From an uncultured Rhodospirillales bacterium (lineage in GTDB: Bacteria; Pseudomonadota; Alphaproteobacteria; Azospirillales; Azospirillaceae): a stretch of DNA of 38,120 nt. The notes beneath the pieces are model-generated. The model was given only the letters and a program-made list of their open reading frames with translations. It did no database searches and was not told the origin of the DNA. This document shows, in pieces, positions 13,653 to 23,326 of the stretch (within the stretch, counting starts at the first letter, position 1; each line of letters opens with the position of its first letter). The stretch spans positions 1-38,120 of the forward strand of contig CAIOBP010000102.1 of NCBI GenBank assembly GCA_903856295.1. The letters are read 5' to 3'. The position numbers were made by a program, and so were the translations under genes.

Positions 13653-15975
13653 TGTAGTCCAGCTCCTGACGCGGGCGCTCGCGTTCGCCGGCCCGGCGGC
13701 GCAGCTCGTCGAGAATTTCCCGGGCCCGCTGGACCTCGCGCTGTTCGGGCAGGCGCACGCCCGCGCCGTCGCCGTAACCGGGGCGGCGGCGTCCCAGCGG
13801 ATCCCGGGCGCCGGCTCCGACCATCCGGACCGCCATGGCGCGACCGATCTCCTTCTGGCCCTGGCGCAGCTTTTCTACCGCCTCGCCCTCGGCGGCCAGC
13901 GCGGTTTCGCCGTCGCCGGCCGCCAGCGCCTTTTCCGCCGTCGCCATCGCCCGTTCGGCCTCGCCGAGCGGCTTGGGAATCGCGCCGGCCTCGCCCAGCC
14001 CGGTCAGCAGCTCGCCGAGCTGGCGCCGCAGCTCGGCCTGCCGCGCCGCGTCACCGCTGTCGGGCTTGGGCTCGGGGGACGCCTCGGGGTCACGGTCGCG
14101 CAGCGCGTGGAACGTCCGGTCGAGCAGTTGGCTCTCGCCCTCGGTGACCGCCTGGAGCTGGCGCGCCATCTCCTGCATGTGGGCCTGGGCCGGCGAGGGC
14201 GGGCCGTCGGCGGCGCGCAGATTTTCCAGCAATTCGCTGAGATCGGAGAGCATCCGGCGGGCATTGTCGCGGGCGCCGGTATCGGTCATGTCGCGCAGGG
14301 GCTGGAGCATGGCGCCGAGATCGGTGTGCTCCATGGTGCCGGGCGGCGGCGCTTCCGCCTGCTGGTTTTCCAGCGACTCGAGGTAGTGCGCCAGCGCCGC
14401 TTCCAGCTCGTCGATGCGCTTGCGGATGTCCTCGTCGCTGGCATTGCCGTCCAAAGCCTGACGCAGCGCCTGCTCGGCGGCGTCGAGATCGCGGCGAGCC
14501 AGACTCAGCGTCCCGTCCTCCAGGCGCAGGGCGGTCTGCCAGAGCAAATCGCCGATCTCCGCCAGCGCCTCGGGCTCCTGGTCGTGCCCGAGCTGCGCCA
14601 CCGCCACCCGCAGCGCCAGGAACACCGATGCGTCGTTGTCGAAATCCTCGGGCCGCACCGAGAGCGCGCCCAGCTCCCGCGCGGCGTCGAACCGGGCGTC
14701 CTCGCCATCCCGGGCCAGCCGCTTGCGCACGGCGACGAGGTGGCGGGCCACCGGCTGCGCGAAGCCGCGCTCGGGCAGCACCAGGGCGAGGTCTTCGGAC
14801 TGGCCGGTCAGGCCGGCGGCACCGGTGGCCTGCAGGTGCAGCCGCACCGGCAAGCCGGCCCAGGGGCTGGCGGTGAGATCGCGCACGGCGGCGCCTTCCA
14901 CGCGCCGGTGATCGGCGCCGGCCGCCGGCAGGGGCAGGTCGAGAGCGTCGCCGCCGATGGCCATCGGGGTTTCGGGGCGCACCGTCAGGCTGACCGAGAC
15001 CAGACCGTAATCATCCTCGGCGCGATAGCCGAGGCTGAGGGCGCCGCGCCCGGTTTGTCCCGGCGGCGCGGTAAAGGCCGCCCGGGGCGGCATCTCGGGG
15101 CGCACCTGCACCGGCCAGCGGCCGAGGGTTCGGCCATCTTGGCGCACCGCCAGCTCGCTGCCCGCGCGCACGGCGGCGCGCAGCTCGAAATGCCCGTCCT
15201 CGTCGATCGCCGCAAACCGCAGCTCCCGGCCATTGACCGTCAGCACCGGCAGGCCGGAGCCGCCGCTGACCCGCGCCAGCACGGCGCTGCCGGCCGGGAC
15301 GGTGAGCGCTTCGGCCGGCGGCGCGCCGTTCCGGCGCAGCAGCACCGGCGGCAGGCCGGTATAGCCGGGCGGGGTCAGCCAGACATCGAGCACCGCCGGT
15401 ACCGGCGCGCCGAACGGATGCGGCTCGAGGGCCGCCGCCAGCCGCGCCGCGCCCTCGCCCCAGCTGGTGACAACCGAGGCCAGCAGCGCCGCGCCCAGGA
15501 CGAAGCGCAGGCCGAAGCGGTCGCAGGCGGCCAGCCCGGAGCGGGGCGGATGCAGGCGGACCCGGCCGGCGCTTTGGCTCGCGGCCTGCTGCTGGTGCAG
15601 CCGCCAGACTTCCGCCGCCAGGGCGTCGGCGCCGGTCGGCCGGTCGGCCAGGGCTTGCAGCGGCCGGTGCGGCAGCTGGTTGTCGCGTTCCAGCCGTCGC
15701 CGCGCCTCGGCGGCGCACGGCCAGCGGAAGCCCCGGACTCCGATGGCCAGCGCCGCCGCGCCGCCCAGCAGCGCCGCGACCAGCACTCCGGCATGGAGCC
15801 AGCCGGGCAGTCCCGGCAGCAGTCCCGAGAACGCCAGGGTCAGGAAGGCGCCACACAGCCCCACCGTTGACCACAGCGCCGCCCACAGCCGCTCCCAGAT
15901 GAGCAGGGCGTGGGCCGCGACTGCCAGCCGGCGGATAGCAGGTGGCGCGCCGGCATCAGGTTGCTGACCAGTCAT
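13627..15975 (-). CDS. TIGR02302 / DUF4175 family membrane protein
   Basis: A 782-residue protein of the alphaproteobacterial TIGR02302 (DUF4175) family, function unknown. Two or three hydrophobic helices lie near the N-terminus (about residues 20-80) and another around '[15 protein letters not shown]'. A long extracytoplasmic region follows with beta-rich stretches ('[18 protein letters not shown]') and a highly charged Gln/Glu/Arg-rich, coiled-coil-like half (about 430-700). The conserved C-terminus reads [17 protein letters not shown] then YIERLLHQF. The ATG at 15975 has GGAG close by; a TTG 9 bp upstream is an alternative. It is divergent from the chemoreceptor gene. Family members often sit beside lysA/argH; here the gene stands alone. 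Confidence 0.88.
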   Translation of the reverse strand: MTGQQPDAGAPPAIRRLAVAAHALLIWERLWAALWSTVGLCGAFLTLAFSGLLPGLPGWLHAGVLVAALLGGAAALAIGVRGFRWPCAAEARRRLERDNQLPHRPLQALADRPTGADALAAEVWRLHQQQAASQSAGRVRLHPPRSGLAACDRFGLRFVLGAALLASVVTSWGEGAARLAAALEPHPFGAPVPAVLDVWLTPPGYTGLPPVLLRRNGAPPAEALTVPAGSAVLARVSGGSGLPVLTVNGRELRFAAIDEDGHFELRAAVRAGSELAVRQDGRTLGRWPVQVRPEMPPRAAFTAPPGQTGRGALSLGYRAEDDYGLVSVSLTVRPETPMAIGGDALDLPLPAAGADHRRVEGAAVRDLTASPWAGLPVRLHLQATGAAGLTGQSEDLALVLPERGFAQPVARHLVAVRKRLARDGEDARFDAARELGALSVRPEDFDNDASVFLALRVAVAQLGHDQEPEALAEIGDLLWQTALRLEDGTLSLARRDLDAAEQALRQALDGNASDEDIRKRIDELEAALAHYLESLENQQAEAPPPGTMEHTDLGAMLQPLRDMTDTGARDNARRMLSDLSELLENLRAADGPPSPAQAHMQEMARQLQAVTEGESQLLDRTFHALRDRDPEASPEPKPDSGDAARQAELRRQLGELLTGLGEAGAIPKPLGEAERAMATAEKALAAGDGETALAAEGEAVEKLRQGQKEIGRAMAVRMVGAGARDPLGRRRPGYGDGAGVRLPEQREVQRAREILDELRRRAGERERPRQELDYIERLLHQF

Positions 15976-16027
15976 AATCTCCAAATACCTTCGCAGGCCG
16001 GTTTCCCGTGCTATAAGCGCATCTGCA

Positions 16028-16049
16028 TCGACCAGTTACCACAGGTCGA
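16028..16049. promoter_or_regulatory. Inverted repeat between divergent DUF4175 and chemoreceptor genes
   Basis: TCGACC (16028-16033) and GGTCGA (16044-16049) flank a 10-base spacer in the 145-bp divergent promoter region. It could be an operator. The arms are short and a chance match is possible. Confidence 0.25.
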
Positions 16050-16120
16050 CCATATTCAGCCGTTTTTTGGCGCCACGAGGACAGCGGTCCGGCAGCCGGT
16101 CATATGACGAGGGGGAGGTT

Positions 16121-17800
16121 ATGAGTTTTACCCTGAAAACCAAGATGTTGTGCTCGGTGTTGTTGCTGGCGTTCCTGTCGGTGGCGCTGGCGGTCATCGG
16201 TAGCACCAAGCTGAGCGGTGTCGAGGAAGAATTGGGCGCCATCGCCACGTCCTCGAAAAAGCAGGCGCTGATCAGCGATGCCATGCTCAGGGCCGAATCC
16301 TGGTTCCGGGGGGTCGAAGGGTTGGCGATATCCAATCACGATCAGGCCAAGGTAGAGAAGATTCGCGCCGAGGCCAAAGCGGATTTCACCAGACTCGATG
16401 GCGACCTGGGCTCACTGGTGCCTTTGCTGGTTCTGGAAAGCTCGCGTCAGAACGTCGAGAAAATCCGCGGCATCATCGCCGAGTACAAAAAGGTGGAAGA
16501 GCAGGCGTACACTCTGTACGAGGCGAAGAAAGATGCCGAGGCCGATGCATCTCTTTACAAGAATGCCGCGCTCTCCGACAGCATCGAGAAGTTCTTAAGA
16601 GAGATACTGAACATCAACACCAGGATGCTGGAGACGGATTTCGCCGATGGCGCCCGCCATGTCCATGAAGGCCGGCAGGCACTGATGCTGGTCTCGGTGG
16701 CCGGTATTCTGGTCTTTGTCGGCCTTGCCCTTTACGTGATTCTGAGTGGCGTTGTCCGGCCGCTGAGTGCCATCACACTGGCGATGAAGCAGGTCGCCGA
16801 CGGTGATCTGACGGTGGTGGTGCCGGGCGCCGGCCAGTCCGACGAAATCGGCGAACTCGCCGGTGCCCTTGAGACCTTCAAGCAGCACGGTCTGGAAAAG
16901 CAGCAGCTCGAAACCGACCAGGAGCGGCAGAAGGCGGCGGCCGAAGCGGAAAAGCGCCGGACCATGAACAAGCTGGCCGATGAATTCGAAAACGGCGTCA
17001 GTGGCGTGGTCAATGGCGTCTCGGCGGCGGCGACCGAGTTGCAATCGGCCGCCCAGAGCCTGTCGGCCACCGCCGACCAGACCAATCATCAGGCCAGCGC
17101 GGTCGCCAACGCCGCCGAACTGGCGTCGGAGAATGTTCAGACCGTCGCCGCCGCCACCGAGGAGCTTGCCAGCTCGGTGGGCGAGATCAGCCGCCAGATC
17201 GGCGAATCCTCGCGCATCGCCGGGGTGGCGGTGGAAGAGGCCAACCGCACCAACAACACCGTGGCCAGCCTGTCGGAAGCGGCGCAGAAGATCGGCGAGG
17301 TGGTCGGGCTGATCAACGACATCGCCAGCCAGACCAACCTGCTGGCGCTCAACGCCACCATCGAGGCGGCACGCGCCGGCGAGGCGGGAAAAGGCTTCGC
17401 CGTGGTGGCCAGCGAAGTCAAGAATCTGGCCAACCAGACCGCCAAGGCCACCGAGGACATTCAGGCCCAGGTCGGCCAGATGCAGACCGTGACCGGCAGC
17501 GCCGTCGATGCCATCAAGGGCATCACCGGCACCATCCGGCGCATGAGCGAAATCACCACCACCATCGCCTCGGCGGTCGAGCAGCAGGGCGCCGCGACTC
17601 GTGAAATCGCCCACTCGGTCAGTCAGGCGTCGCGCGGCACCCAGGAGGTGTCGTCGAATATCTCCGGTGTCACCCAGGCGGCGGGCGAAACCGGACACAT
17701 GGCCGGCAGCGTGCTCGGCGCGGCGGGCGAGCTTTCCCAGCAGGCCGATCATCTGCGCCGGGAAGTCGACAGCTTCGTCCGCCGGGTTCGCACCAGCTAA
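16121..17800 (+). CDS. Methyl-accepting chemotaxis protein
   Basis: A transmembrane chemoreceptor of 559 residues that senses a ligand in the periplasm and controls CheA. TM1 is at about residues 8-28. A mostly helical periplasmic domain of about 160 residues follows (four-helix-bundle type), then TM2 (about 190-212, [18 protein letters not shown]). A HAMP domain follows ([18 protein letters not shown]). The signalling domain has the highly conserved hairpin tip [20 protein letters not shown] near residues 406-425. The C-terminus ends RRVRTS with no CheR-tethering pentapeptide. GGGGGAGG immediately before the ATG at 16121 decides the start. The ligand cannot be predicted. No che genes are adjacent. 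Confidence 0.95.
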   Translation: MSFTLKTKMLCSVLLLAFLSVALAVIGSTKLSGVEEELGAIATSSKKQALISDAMLRAESWFRGVEGLAISNHDQAKVEKIRAEAKADFTRLDGDLGSLVPLLVLESSRQNVEKIRGIIAEYKKVEEQAYTLYEAKKDAEADASLYKNAALSDSIEKFLREILNINTRMLETDFADGARHVHEGRQALMLVSVAGILVFVGLALYVILSGVVRPLSAITLAMKQVADGDLTVVVPGAGQSDEIGELAGALETFKQHGLEKQQLETDQERQKAAAEAEKRRTMNKLADEFENGVSGVVNGVSAAATELQSAAQSLSATADQTNHQASAVANAAELASENVQTVAAATEELASSVGEISRQIGESSRIAGVAVEEANRTNNTVASLSEAAQKIGEVVGLINDIASQTNLLALNATIEAARAGEAGKGFAVVASEVKNLANQTAKATEDIQAQVGQMQTVTGSAVDAIKGITGTIRRMSEITTTIASAVEQQGAATREIAHSVSQASRGTQEVSSNISGVTQAAGETGHMAGSVLGAAGELSQQADHLRREVDSFVRRVRTS

Positions 17801-17812
17801 ATCGTCCGACAG

Positions 17813-18586
17813 ATGGCCTGGGATACCGCCCAATACGATCTCTTCCGCCGCCAGCGCCGCCGTCCAGCGGAGGATTTGCTGGCGGCGGCGCTGGGATGGA
17901 TTCACCGGGAGCCCGAGCGGATCGTCGATCTCGGCTGCGGCGGCGGCGAGCTGGCGCGGCGACTGGCCGAAAGATGGCCCGATGCCACGGTCACCGGCAT
18001 CGATAGCGCGGCGGCGATGCTGGAGCAGGCCCGGCACGTTGCGACTCGGGTGATCTGGCGCCAGGAAGACATTGCCGACTGGCGCCCCGAGCGGCCGTTC
18101 GATCTCATCGTTTCCAATGCCGCGTTGCACTGGATCGGCGATCACCGGACCCTGTTTTCCCGCCTGCTGGCCGGTCTCGCGCCCGGCGGCGTGCTGGCGG
18201 TGCAGATGCCGCGTAATTTTGCCGCGCCCTCCCATACCCTGCTTGCCGAGACCATCGCCGACGGGCCGTGGGCGCACCGGCTTGCCGACCGGTTGGGGCC
18301 GCCACCGGTCCACCCGCCCGAATGCTATTTCGACTGGCTGGCCCCCGGCGCCGCCGATCTCGATATCTGGGAAACCGAGTATCTGCACCGGCTGGCCGGC
18401 GACGATCCGGTCATGAACTGGACGCGCGGCAGCACGCTGGTCCCGGTGCTGGAGCAACTCGCTCCGGTCGAGCAGGCGGCTTTCCTTGCCGCCTATGGCG
18501 CAAAGCTGCGGACCGCCTATCCCCGCCGCTCCGACGGCACGACGCTATTTCCGTTTCGCCGGCTGTTCATGCTGGCGCGGGTTTAG
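17813..18586 (+). CDS. tam: Trans-aconitate 2-methyltransferase-like SAM methyltransferase
   Basis: A soluble class I SAM-dependent methyltransferase of 257 residues that best fits Tam, which methylates trans-aconitate formed spontaneously from the TCA intermediate cis-aconitate. Family features are the N-terminal YDLFRRQRRRPAEDLL, motif I VDLGCGGGELARRL (about residues 38-51), the acidic residue in VTGIDSAAAML, motif 'QEDIADW', and SNAALHWIGDH, which is typical of Tam. The ATG is 12 bp after the chemoreceptor stop, so the two may be co-transcribed, although a functional link is not evident. A related small-molecule methyltransferase cannot be excluded. Confidence 0.85.
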   Translation: MAWDTAQYDLFRRQRRRPAEDLLAAALGWIHREPERIVDLGCGGGELARRLAERWPDATVTGIDSAAAMLEQARHVATRVIWRQEDIADWRPERPFDLIVSNAALHWIGDHRTLFSRLLAGLAPGGVLAVQMPRNFAAPSHTLLAETIADGPWAHRLADRLGPPPVHPPECYFDWLAPGAADLDIWETEYLHRLAGDDPVMNWTRGSTLVPVLEQLAPVEQAAFLAAYGAKLRTAYPRRSDGTTLFPFRRLFMLARV

Positions 18587-18644
18587 TGAAATTCTGTTGT
18601 CGGGCGGGCGCCGGACGTTTACCGTGCAAAGCTTGTGGACTAAA

Positions 18645-18660
18645 CCCCGGCGGACCGGGG
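18645..18660. terminator. Short GC hairpin between tam and the phasin gene
   Basis: CCCCGG (18645-18650) and CCGGGG (18655-18660) form a 6-bp stem with loop CGGA in the 99-bp gap. It may end the chemoreceptor/tam message or lie in the phasin leader. There is no T-run. Confidence 0.35.
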
Positions 18661-18685
18661 CAGGCCTTCGACCGGGAGACGGCGT

Positions 18686-19141
18686 ATGCACGGAAACTAT
18701 TTCAGCTTTTTTGAGGAAATGAACGCCACGGCGCGGGCCAAGAACGAGGCCCTGGCGGCGCGGGCGATGTTCGTTAGCGGCGTCATGGAACAGGGCTATC
18801 GGCTGTGGCTGACCCTGCTCACCACCGAGGTCACGGAAGCGGTCAAGGCCGCCCAGGATCTGTCGACCTGCAAGAGCCCGGAAGATGTCGTCGAGGTCCA
18901 GCGCGTGTGGTTCCAGGCCTCGAGCGCGCGGGCGATCACCAGCCTTCAGGGCACGATCGAGATCGCCAATTTCCTGGTCAAGAACCTCCAGGACACCATG
19001 ACGAGCTTCACGCCCAACACCGCCGCCATGACGCCTTTCGCCGCGCTCGCGGCACCGCCGCCGCCGCCGATCGCCATGGTTGCTCCGGCTCCAGCTCCGG
19101 CTCCGGTCGCCGCCCCGGCCCCCCGTTCGAAGAAAAAGTAG
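18686..19141 (+). CDS. Phasin family protein
   Basis: A 151-residue protein of the phasin family, which coats polyhydroxyalkanoate granules. The region from residue 1 to about 110 is amphipathic and helix-rich, with the phasin-type segments 'AARAMFVSGVMEQGYRLW', 'DLSTCKSPEDVVEVQRVW' and the following 'SARAITSLQGTIEIANFL'. The C-terminal 40 residues are a low-complexity Ala/Pro tail that ends RSKKK, as in several granule-associated proteins. A GGGAGA site precedes the ATG. No phaC or phaR is nearby. The protein implies PHA storage but could serve another hydrophobic surface. Confidence 0.85.
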   Translation: MHGNYFSFFEEMNATARAKNEALAARAMFVSGVMEQGYRLWLTLLTTEVTEAVKAAQDLSTCKSPEDVVEVQRVWFQASSARAITSLQGTIEIANFLVKNLQDTMTSFTPNTAAMTPFAALAAPPPPPIAMVAPAPAPAPVAAPAPRSKKK

Positions 19142-19145
19142 TCCC

Positions 19146-19257
19146 GGTTTCCAAAGGCCCTCGGCCTTTGGCGGGTCCAGGGCGGAGCCCTGGCCTTCGG
19201 CGACCAAGGGGCGCCGCCCCTTGGCCCCCCGCTGGGGCCTTGAGGCCCCAGACCCCG
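19146..19257 (+). repeat. Modular palindromic intergenic repeat, copy 3 (four hairpins)
   Basis: The most complete plus-strand copy, filling the gap between the phasin stop and dnaE. The stems are CCAAAGGCC/GGCCTTTGG (19151-19171, loop CTC), CCAGGGC/GCCCTGG (19177-19193, loop GGA), CCAAGGGGC/GCCCCTTGG (19204-19224, loop GCC) and CTGGGGCC/GGCCCCAG (19232-19251, loop TTGA). Stem two is one pair shorter on both arms than in copy 1, a compensated change that argues the paired structure is what is conserved. Confidence 0.87.
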
Positions 19258-19279
19258 TGACGTCCGGGTGCGGAGCGCC

Positions 19280-22200
19280 ATGCCTCACGCTGACTTTGTT
19301 CATTTGCGCGTTCATTCGGCGTATTCGCTTTCGGAAGGCGCGATCAAGGTCAAGGAGCTGATCAAGCTCTGTCAGAAGCACGCCATGCCGGCGGTGGCGG
19401 TCACCGACTCCGGCAATTTGTTTGGCGCGCTTGAGTTTGCCTTGGCCGCGTCCGACGCCGGGGTGCAACCGATCCTCGGCTGTCAGGTCAACCTGCGCCG
19501 CAGCGAGGCCCGGCCGACCAGCGGTCCCGCCGCCGGCAAGCCGCTGCACCCCGATCACCTGCTGTTGCTGGTCCAGAACGAGACCGGCTATGCCAACCTG
19601 ATGCGGCTGGTCAGCAAGGCCTTCATCGAATCCGAGGCCGCCGAGACGCCCCAGATCGCCCTCGGCGACCTGGAGGGCGCCAGCGACGGCTTGATCGCGC
19701 TGACCGGCGGCCCGGCCGGACCGGTGGGGCGGGCGCTGGCCGCCGGGCAGAAACCGGCGGCGCGCGAGGTGCTTCAGCGCCTGATGACGCTGTTTCCCGG
19801 CCGGCTTTATGTCGAACTGATGCGCCACGCCGGCCCCGAGGATGGCAGCGGCCTGGGCGCCCTCGAGGACAAGATCGAGCCGGCGCTGATCGACCTCGCC
19901 TATGAGTTCGAGTTGCCGTTGGTGGCCACCAACGACGTCTTTTTCGCCGATGCCGGCATGTATCAGGCCCACGACGCCCTGCTGTGCATCGCCGAGAGCC
20001 GCTATGTCGCCGAGGCCGAGCGCCGCCGGGTGACCCCCGATCATCGCTTCAAGTCGGCGGCCGAGATGCGGGCGCTGTTCGCCGACCTGCCCGAGGCGGT
20101 GGACAATACGCTGGTGATCGCCCGGCGCTGCTCCTACCTGCTGCGGCCGATCAAGCCGATTCTGCCACCCTTCACCGAGGCGCTGAGCGCCGGGCGCAGC
20201 GAGGCCGAGGAGTTGCGCGCCCAGGCCCATGAGGGGCTGACCGCGCGGCTGGCCCGGATCACCGTCGCCGATGAAAAGGTCTATCGCGACCGGCTGGATT
20301 TCGAGCTGAACGTCATCGAGACGATGAAGTTCCCCGGCTACTTCCTGATCGTCTCCGACTTCATCAAATGGACCAAGCAGCACGGCATTCCGGTCGGGCC
20401 GGGGCGCGGTTCGGGCGCCGGCTCGGTGGTGGCGTGGTCGCTGACCATCACCGATCTCGACCCGCTGCGCTTCGGCCTGCTGTTCGAGCGCTTTCTCAAT
20501 CCCGAACGCGTCTCGATGCCCGACTTCGACATCGATTTTTGCCAGGACCGGCGCGACGAGGTGATTCGCTACGTCCAGCGCCGTTACGGCCAGGACCGCG
20601 TCGCCCAGATCATCACCTTCGGAAAGCTTCAGGCGCGGGCGGTGCTGCGCGACGTCGGCCGGGTGCTGCAATTGCCGCTGGGCCAGGTCGACCGCATCTG
20701 CAAGCTGGTGCCGAACAATCCGGCCAATCCCGTCACTCTGCAACAGGCGATCGACGGCGAGCCCCAGCTCCAGGCCCACCGCGACGGCGAGGCCGCCGTC
20801 GGCCGGATGATGGACATCGCGATCAAGCTGGAAGGGCTGTACCGCCACGCCTCGACCCATGCCGCCGGCGTGGTGATTGGCGACCGGCCGCTCGACCGGC
20901 TGGTGCCGCTCTACCGCGACCCGCGCTCCGACATGCCGGTCACCCAGTTCAACATGAAGTATGTCGAACAGGCCGGGCTGGTGAAGTTCGACTTCCTCGG
21001 TCTCAAGACCCTGACCGTGATCGAAAAGGCGGTGGAACTGGCGGAGGGCGAGATCGACATCGCCGGCCTGCCCCTCGACGACGAAAAAACCTATGCCCTG
21101 CTCAGCCGCGCCGAAACCACCGGGGTGTTCCAGCTGGAAAGTTCGGGCATGCGCGATGTGCTGCGCCGGCTGAAGCCCAACCGGTTCGAGGACATCATCG
21201 CGCTGGTCGCGCTGTATCGTCCCGGCCCGATGGACAATATTCCGAAGTACATCCGGGTCAAGAATGGCGAGGAGCCCGCCGATTATCTGCATCCGTCCCT
21301 GGAAGGCATCCTGAAGGAAACCTTCGGGATCATGATCTACCAGGAACAGGTCATGCAGATCGCCCAGGTTCTTTCGGGCTACACGCTGGGCGGCGCCGAT
21401 CTGCTGCGCCGGGCCATGGGCAAGAAGATCCAGGCCGAAATGGACGCCCAGCGGCAATTGTTCGTCGATGGCGCCAAGGCCCGCGGCGTCGATCCCGGTC
21501 AGGCCGGGATGATCTTCGATCAGGTCAACAAGTTCGCCGGCTACGGCTTCAACAAATCCCACGCCGCCGCCTATGCCCTGGTCGCCTACCAGACCGCGTG
21601 GCTGAAGGCCAACCATCCGGTGGCCTTCATGGCCGCCTCGATGACCCTCGATATCGGCAACACCGACAAGCTCAATGTCTTCCGCCAGGAGCTGGTGCGC
21701 ATGGGGGTCAAGCTGCTGACCCCGGACATCAACAGGTCGAAGGACGTGTTCGGGGTGGAAACCCTGGCCGGCGGCGAGAAGGCGATTCGCTATGCCTTGT
21801 CGGCGGTCAAGGGTGTCGGCGCCGCCGCCATGAAGGCGCTGGTCGAGGAGCGCAAGGCCAAGGGCGCCTACCGCGATCTCTATGATTTCGCCCGCCGGCT
21901 CGACACCAAGGCGGTCAACAAGCGCCAGCTGGAAAACCTGACCCGGGGCGGCGCCTTCGACGGCCTGAACCCCAACCGGGCGCAGGTGCTGGGCTCGGCG
22001 GAAACCCTGATGCGCTACGGCCACGCCGTGGCCGCCGAGGCCCAGAGCGGCCAGAACAGCCTGTTTGGCGGCAGCGGCCCGGCACTTCAGGAACCGCCGC
22101 TGGCCTCGGGGACGGCCTGGGACCCGCTGGAAAAGCTCAAGCACGAATTCGACGCCATCGGCTTCTATCTCTCGGCCCACCCGCTCGACGCCTATGCCGG

Positions 22201-22747
22201 GCCGCTGCGGCGGCTCAACGCGGTGCGGGTCTCGGAGTTGTCGGCCCGGCTCAACAGCGGCGGCTCGACCCGCTATGCGATGGCCGGAATCGTCATCGCC
22301 CGGCAGGAGCGGACGGCCAAAAGCGGCAATCGCTTCGCCTTCTGCTCACTCTCCGACGCCAGCGGCGTCTTCGAGGTGACGCTGTTTCAGGAAACCCTGG
22401 CCCAGACCCGCGAGCTGCTGGAACCCGGCAAGGCGGTGCTGCTCGGGGTCGACGTCCAGCGCCAGGGCGAGGAAGTGCGCCTGACCTGCCAGTCGGTCAA
22501 GCCGCTGGAAGACGAGGTGGCCAAGGTCGCCGAGGGCATCCGTGTCATGCTCCACAGCCCGGCGCCGCTGCCGGCGCTGAAAACGATCATCGAGCAGCTG
22601 GGGCGCGGCAAGGCCAGGATCAGCCTGTCGGTGGAAACCGCGCCCTACCAGGAGGTCGATATCGACCTGCCCGGCGCCTACGTCGTCACCCCCAAGGACC
22701 GCGCCGCCCTCAAAGGGCTGGTGGGGGTGGAGGTGCACGAGGTATGA
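19280..22747 (+). CDS. dnaE: DNA polymerase III alpha subunit
   Basis: Catalytic subunit of the replicative DNA polymerase. The 1155 residues match the length of proteobacterial DnaE1. The N-terminal PHP domain opens with FVHLRVHSAYSLSEGA. The polymerase core includes GPGRGSGAGSVVAW and the catalytic acidic motif PDFDIDFCQDRRDEV. The helix-hairpin-helix region (residues about 860-900, GVGAAAMKAL) and a C-terminal OB-fold domain (about 990-1070) follow. The ATG at 19280 fits the canonical N-terminus; one 12 bp upstream adds four residues. It is preceded by repeat copy 3, so dnaE likely has a short leader or is read through from the phasin gene. Confidence 0.96.
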   Translation: MPHADFVHLRVHSAYSLSEGAIKVKELIKLCQKHAMPAVAVTDSGNLFGALEFALAASDAGVQPILGCQVNLRRSEARPTSGPAAGKPLHPDHLLLLVQNETGYANLMRLVSKAFIESEAAETPQIALGDLEGASDGLIALTGGPAGPVGRALAAGQKPAAREVLQRLMTLFPGRLYVELMRHAGPEDGSGLGALEDKIEPALIDLAYEFELPLVATNDVFFADAGMYQAHDALLCIAESRYVAEAERRRVTPDHRFKSAAEMRALFADLPEAVDNTLVIARRCSYLLRPIKPILPPFTEALSAGRSEAEELRAQAHEGLTARLARITVADEKVYRDRLDFELNVIETMKFPGYFLIVSDFIKWTKQHGIPVGPGRGSGAGSVVAWSLTITDLDPLRFGLLFERFLNPERVSMPDFDIDFCQDRRDEVIRYVQRRYGQDRVAQIITFGKLQARAVLRDVGRVLQLPLGQVDRICKLVPNNPANPVTLQQAIDGEPQLQAHRDGEAAVGRMMDIAIKLEGLYRHASTHAAGVVIGDRPLDRLVPLYRDPRSDMPVTQFNMKYVEQAGLVKFDFLGLKTLTVIEKAVELAEGEIDIAGLPLDDEKTYALLSRAETTGVFQLESSGMRDVLRRLKPNRFEDIIALVALYRPGPMDNIPKYIRVKNGEEPADYLHPSLEGILKETFGIMIYQEQVMQIAQVLSGYTLGGADLLRRAMGKKIQAEMDAQRQLFVDGAKARGVDPGQAGMIFDQVNKFAGYGFNKSHAAAYALVAYQTAWLKANHPVAFMAASMTLDIGNTDKLNVFRQELVRMGVKLLTPDINRSKDVFGVETLAGGEKAIRYALSAVKGVGAAAMKALVEERKAKGAYRDLYDFARRLDTKAVNKRQLENLTRGGAFDGLNPNRAQVLGSAETLMRYGHAVAAEAQSGQNSLFGGSGPALQEPPLASGTAWDPLEKLKHEFDAIGFYLSAHPLDAYAGPLRRLNAVRVSELSARLNSGGSTRYAMAGIVIARQERTAKSGNRFAFCSLSDASGVFEVTLFQETLAQTRELLEPGKAVLLGVDVQRQGEEVRLTCQSVKPLEDEVAKVAEGIRVMLHSPAPLPALKTIIEQLGRGKARISLSVETAPYQEVDIDLPGAYVVTPKDRAALKGLVGVEVHEV

Positions 22748-22772
22748 CGGGCATGCGGTGTGAAGAGGCGGC

Positions 22773-23165
22773 TCACCCCAGGTAGATCGACGATTTCTCG
22801 GCGTATCTCTGCTCGCGGGCTTTGCGCTTGGCTTCCTGCTGCTGGCGCTTCATCTCGCGCTGGACCCGGCGTTTCTCGGCCTGCTCCATCCGCATCTCGT
22901 GGTTGCGCACCGCGTTCTTGACCGTGTCGGCCGGCACCGTGTCGTTGCGCCACGCCCAGCGAATGGCCTGACGGGTCCACTGAACGACCGAGTGGGCCAG
23001 GGTGCGGGCCTCATCGCCCTCGACGAATCTGGCCACGCGGGCCGCCGAGGCGCGGCCGGCCTCCTCGAGTCGCGGCCGAAGCCACGTCCAGGCGCTTCGG
23101 CCAAGTTCGGAGATGGGGCTGGACGGCGCGGGTCTGCGCGGGAAAGAGCCTTCGTAACGAGGCAT
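22773..23165 (-). CDS. Unrecognised basic protein with charged helical C-terminus
   Basis: A 130-residue protein I do not recognise. The first 35 residues are Pro/Arg/Ser-rich (MPRYEGSFPRRPAP). Residues 35-95 look like a compact helical region with many Trp and Ala (SAWTWLRPRLEE, VVQWTRQAIRWAW). The last 35 residues are strongly charged and Arg/Lys/Gln/Glu-rich, probably a coiled coil (AEKRRVQREMKRQQQEAKRK). No signal peptide or membrane helix is visible. The start at 23165 has GAGGAAG upstream. It converges on dnaE with a 25-bp gap and diverges from the ArsR-methyltransferase gene. The good ribosome binding site and its composition support a real gene. Confidence 0.65.
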   Translation of the reverse strand: MPRYEGSFPRRPAPSSPISELGRSAWTWLRPRLEEAGRASAARVARFVEGDEARTLAHSVVQWTRQAIRWAWRNDTVPADTVKNAVRNHEMRMEQAEKRRVQREMKRQQQEAKRKAREQRYAEKSSIYLG

Positions 23166-23326
23166 GACAAGCTTCCTCGAAAGGGTCAACAAGATGGCGG
23201 CCGACATCGTCGCTCAACCGGACGGCGGCGGCAAGCCCGAGCTTCGCCGTACCCGTCCGGTCGCGCTCCGAGCCGCCGGCCGCTGTGCTGTTTACCTTTG
23301 GCCGCAACCCGGATATATGCTGGGCC
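23166..23326. promoter_or_regulatory. Divergent promoter region upstream of the ArsR-methyltransferase gene
   Basis: This 161-bp gap separates two divergent genes. Close to the ArsR-methyltransferase start lies CGGATATATGC (23310-23320), an AT-rich patch with a small GATATAT core that could be a promoter or a self-binding site for the ArsR-type regulator. I cannot match it to a defined operator with confidence. Confidence 0.3.

Noticed and set aside
18545-22180. Very long open frame on the minus strand opposite dnaE (about 1200 codons)
   Set aside because: High GC content keeps antisense frames open. The translation is low-complexity (rich in His, Gln, Gly, Arg, Asp), has no recognisable domain, and lies fully inside dnaE, whose identity is certain.
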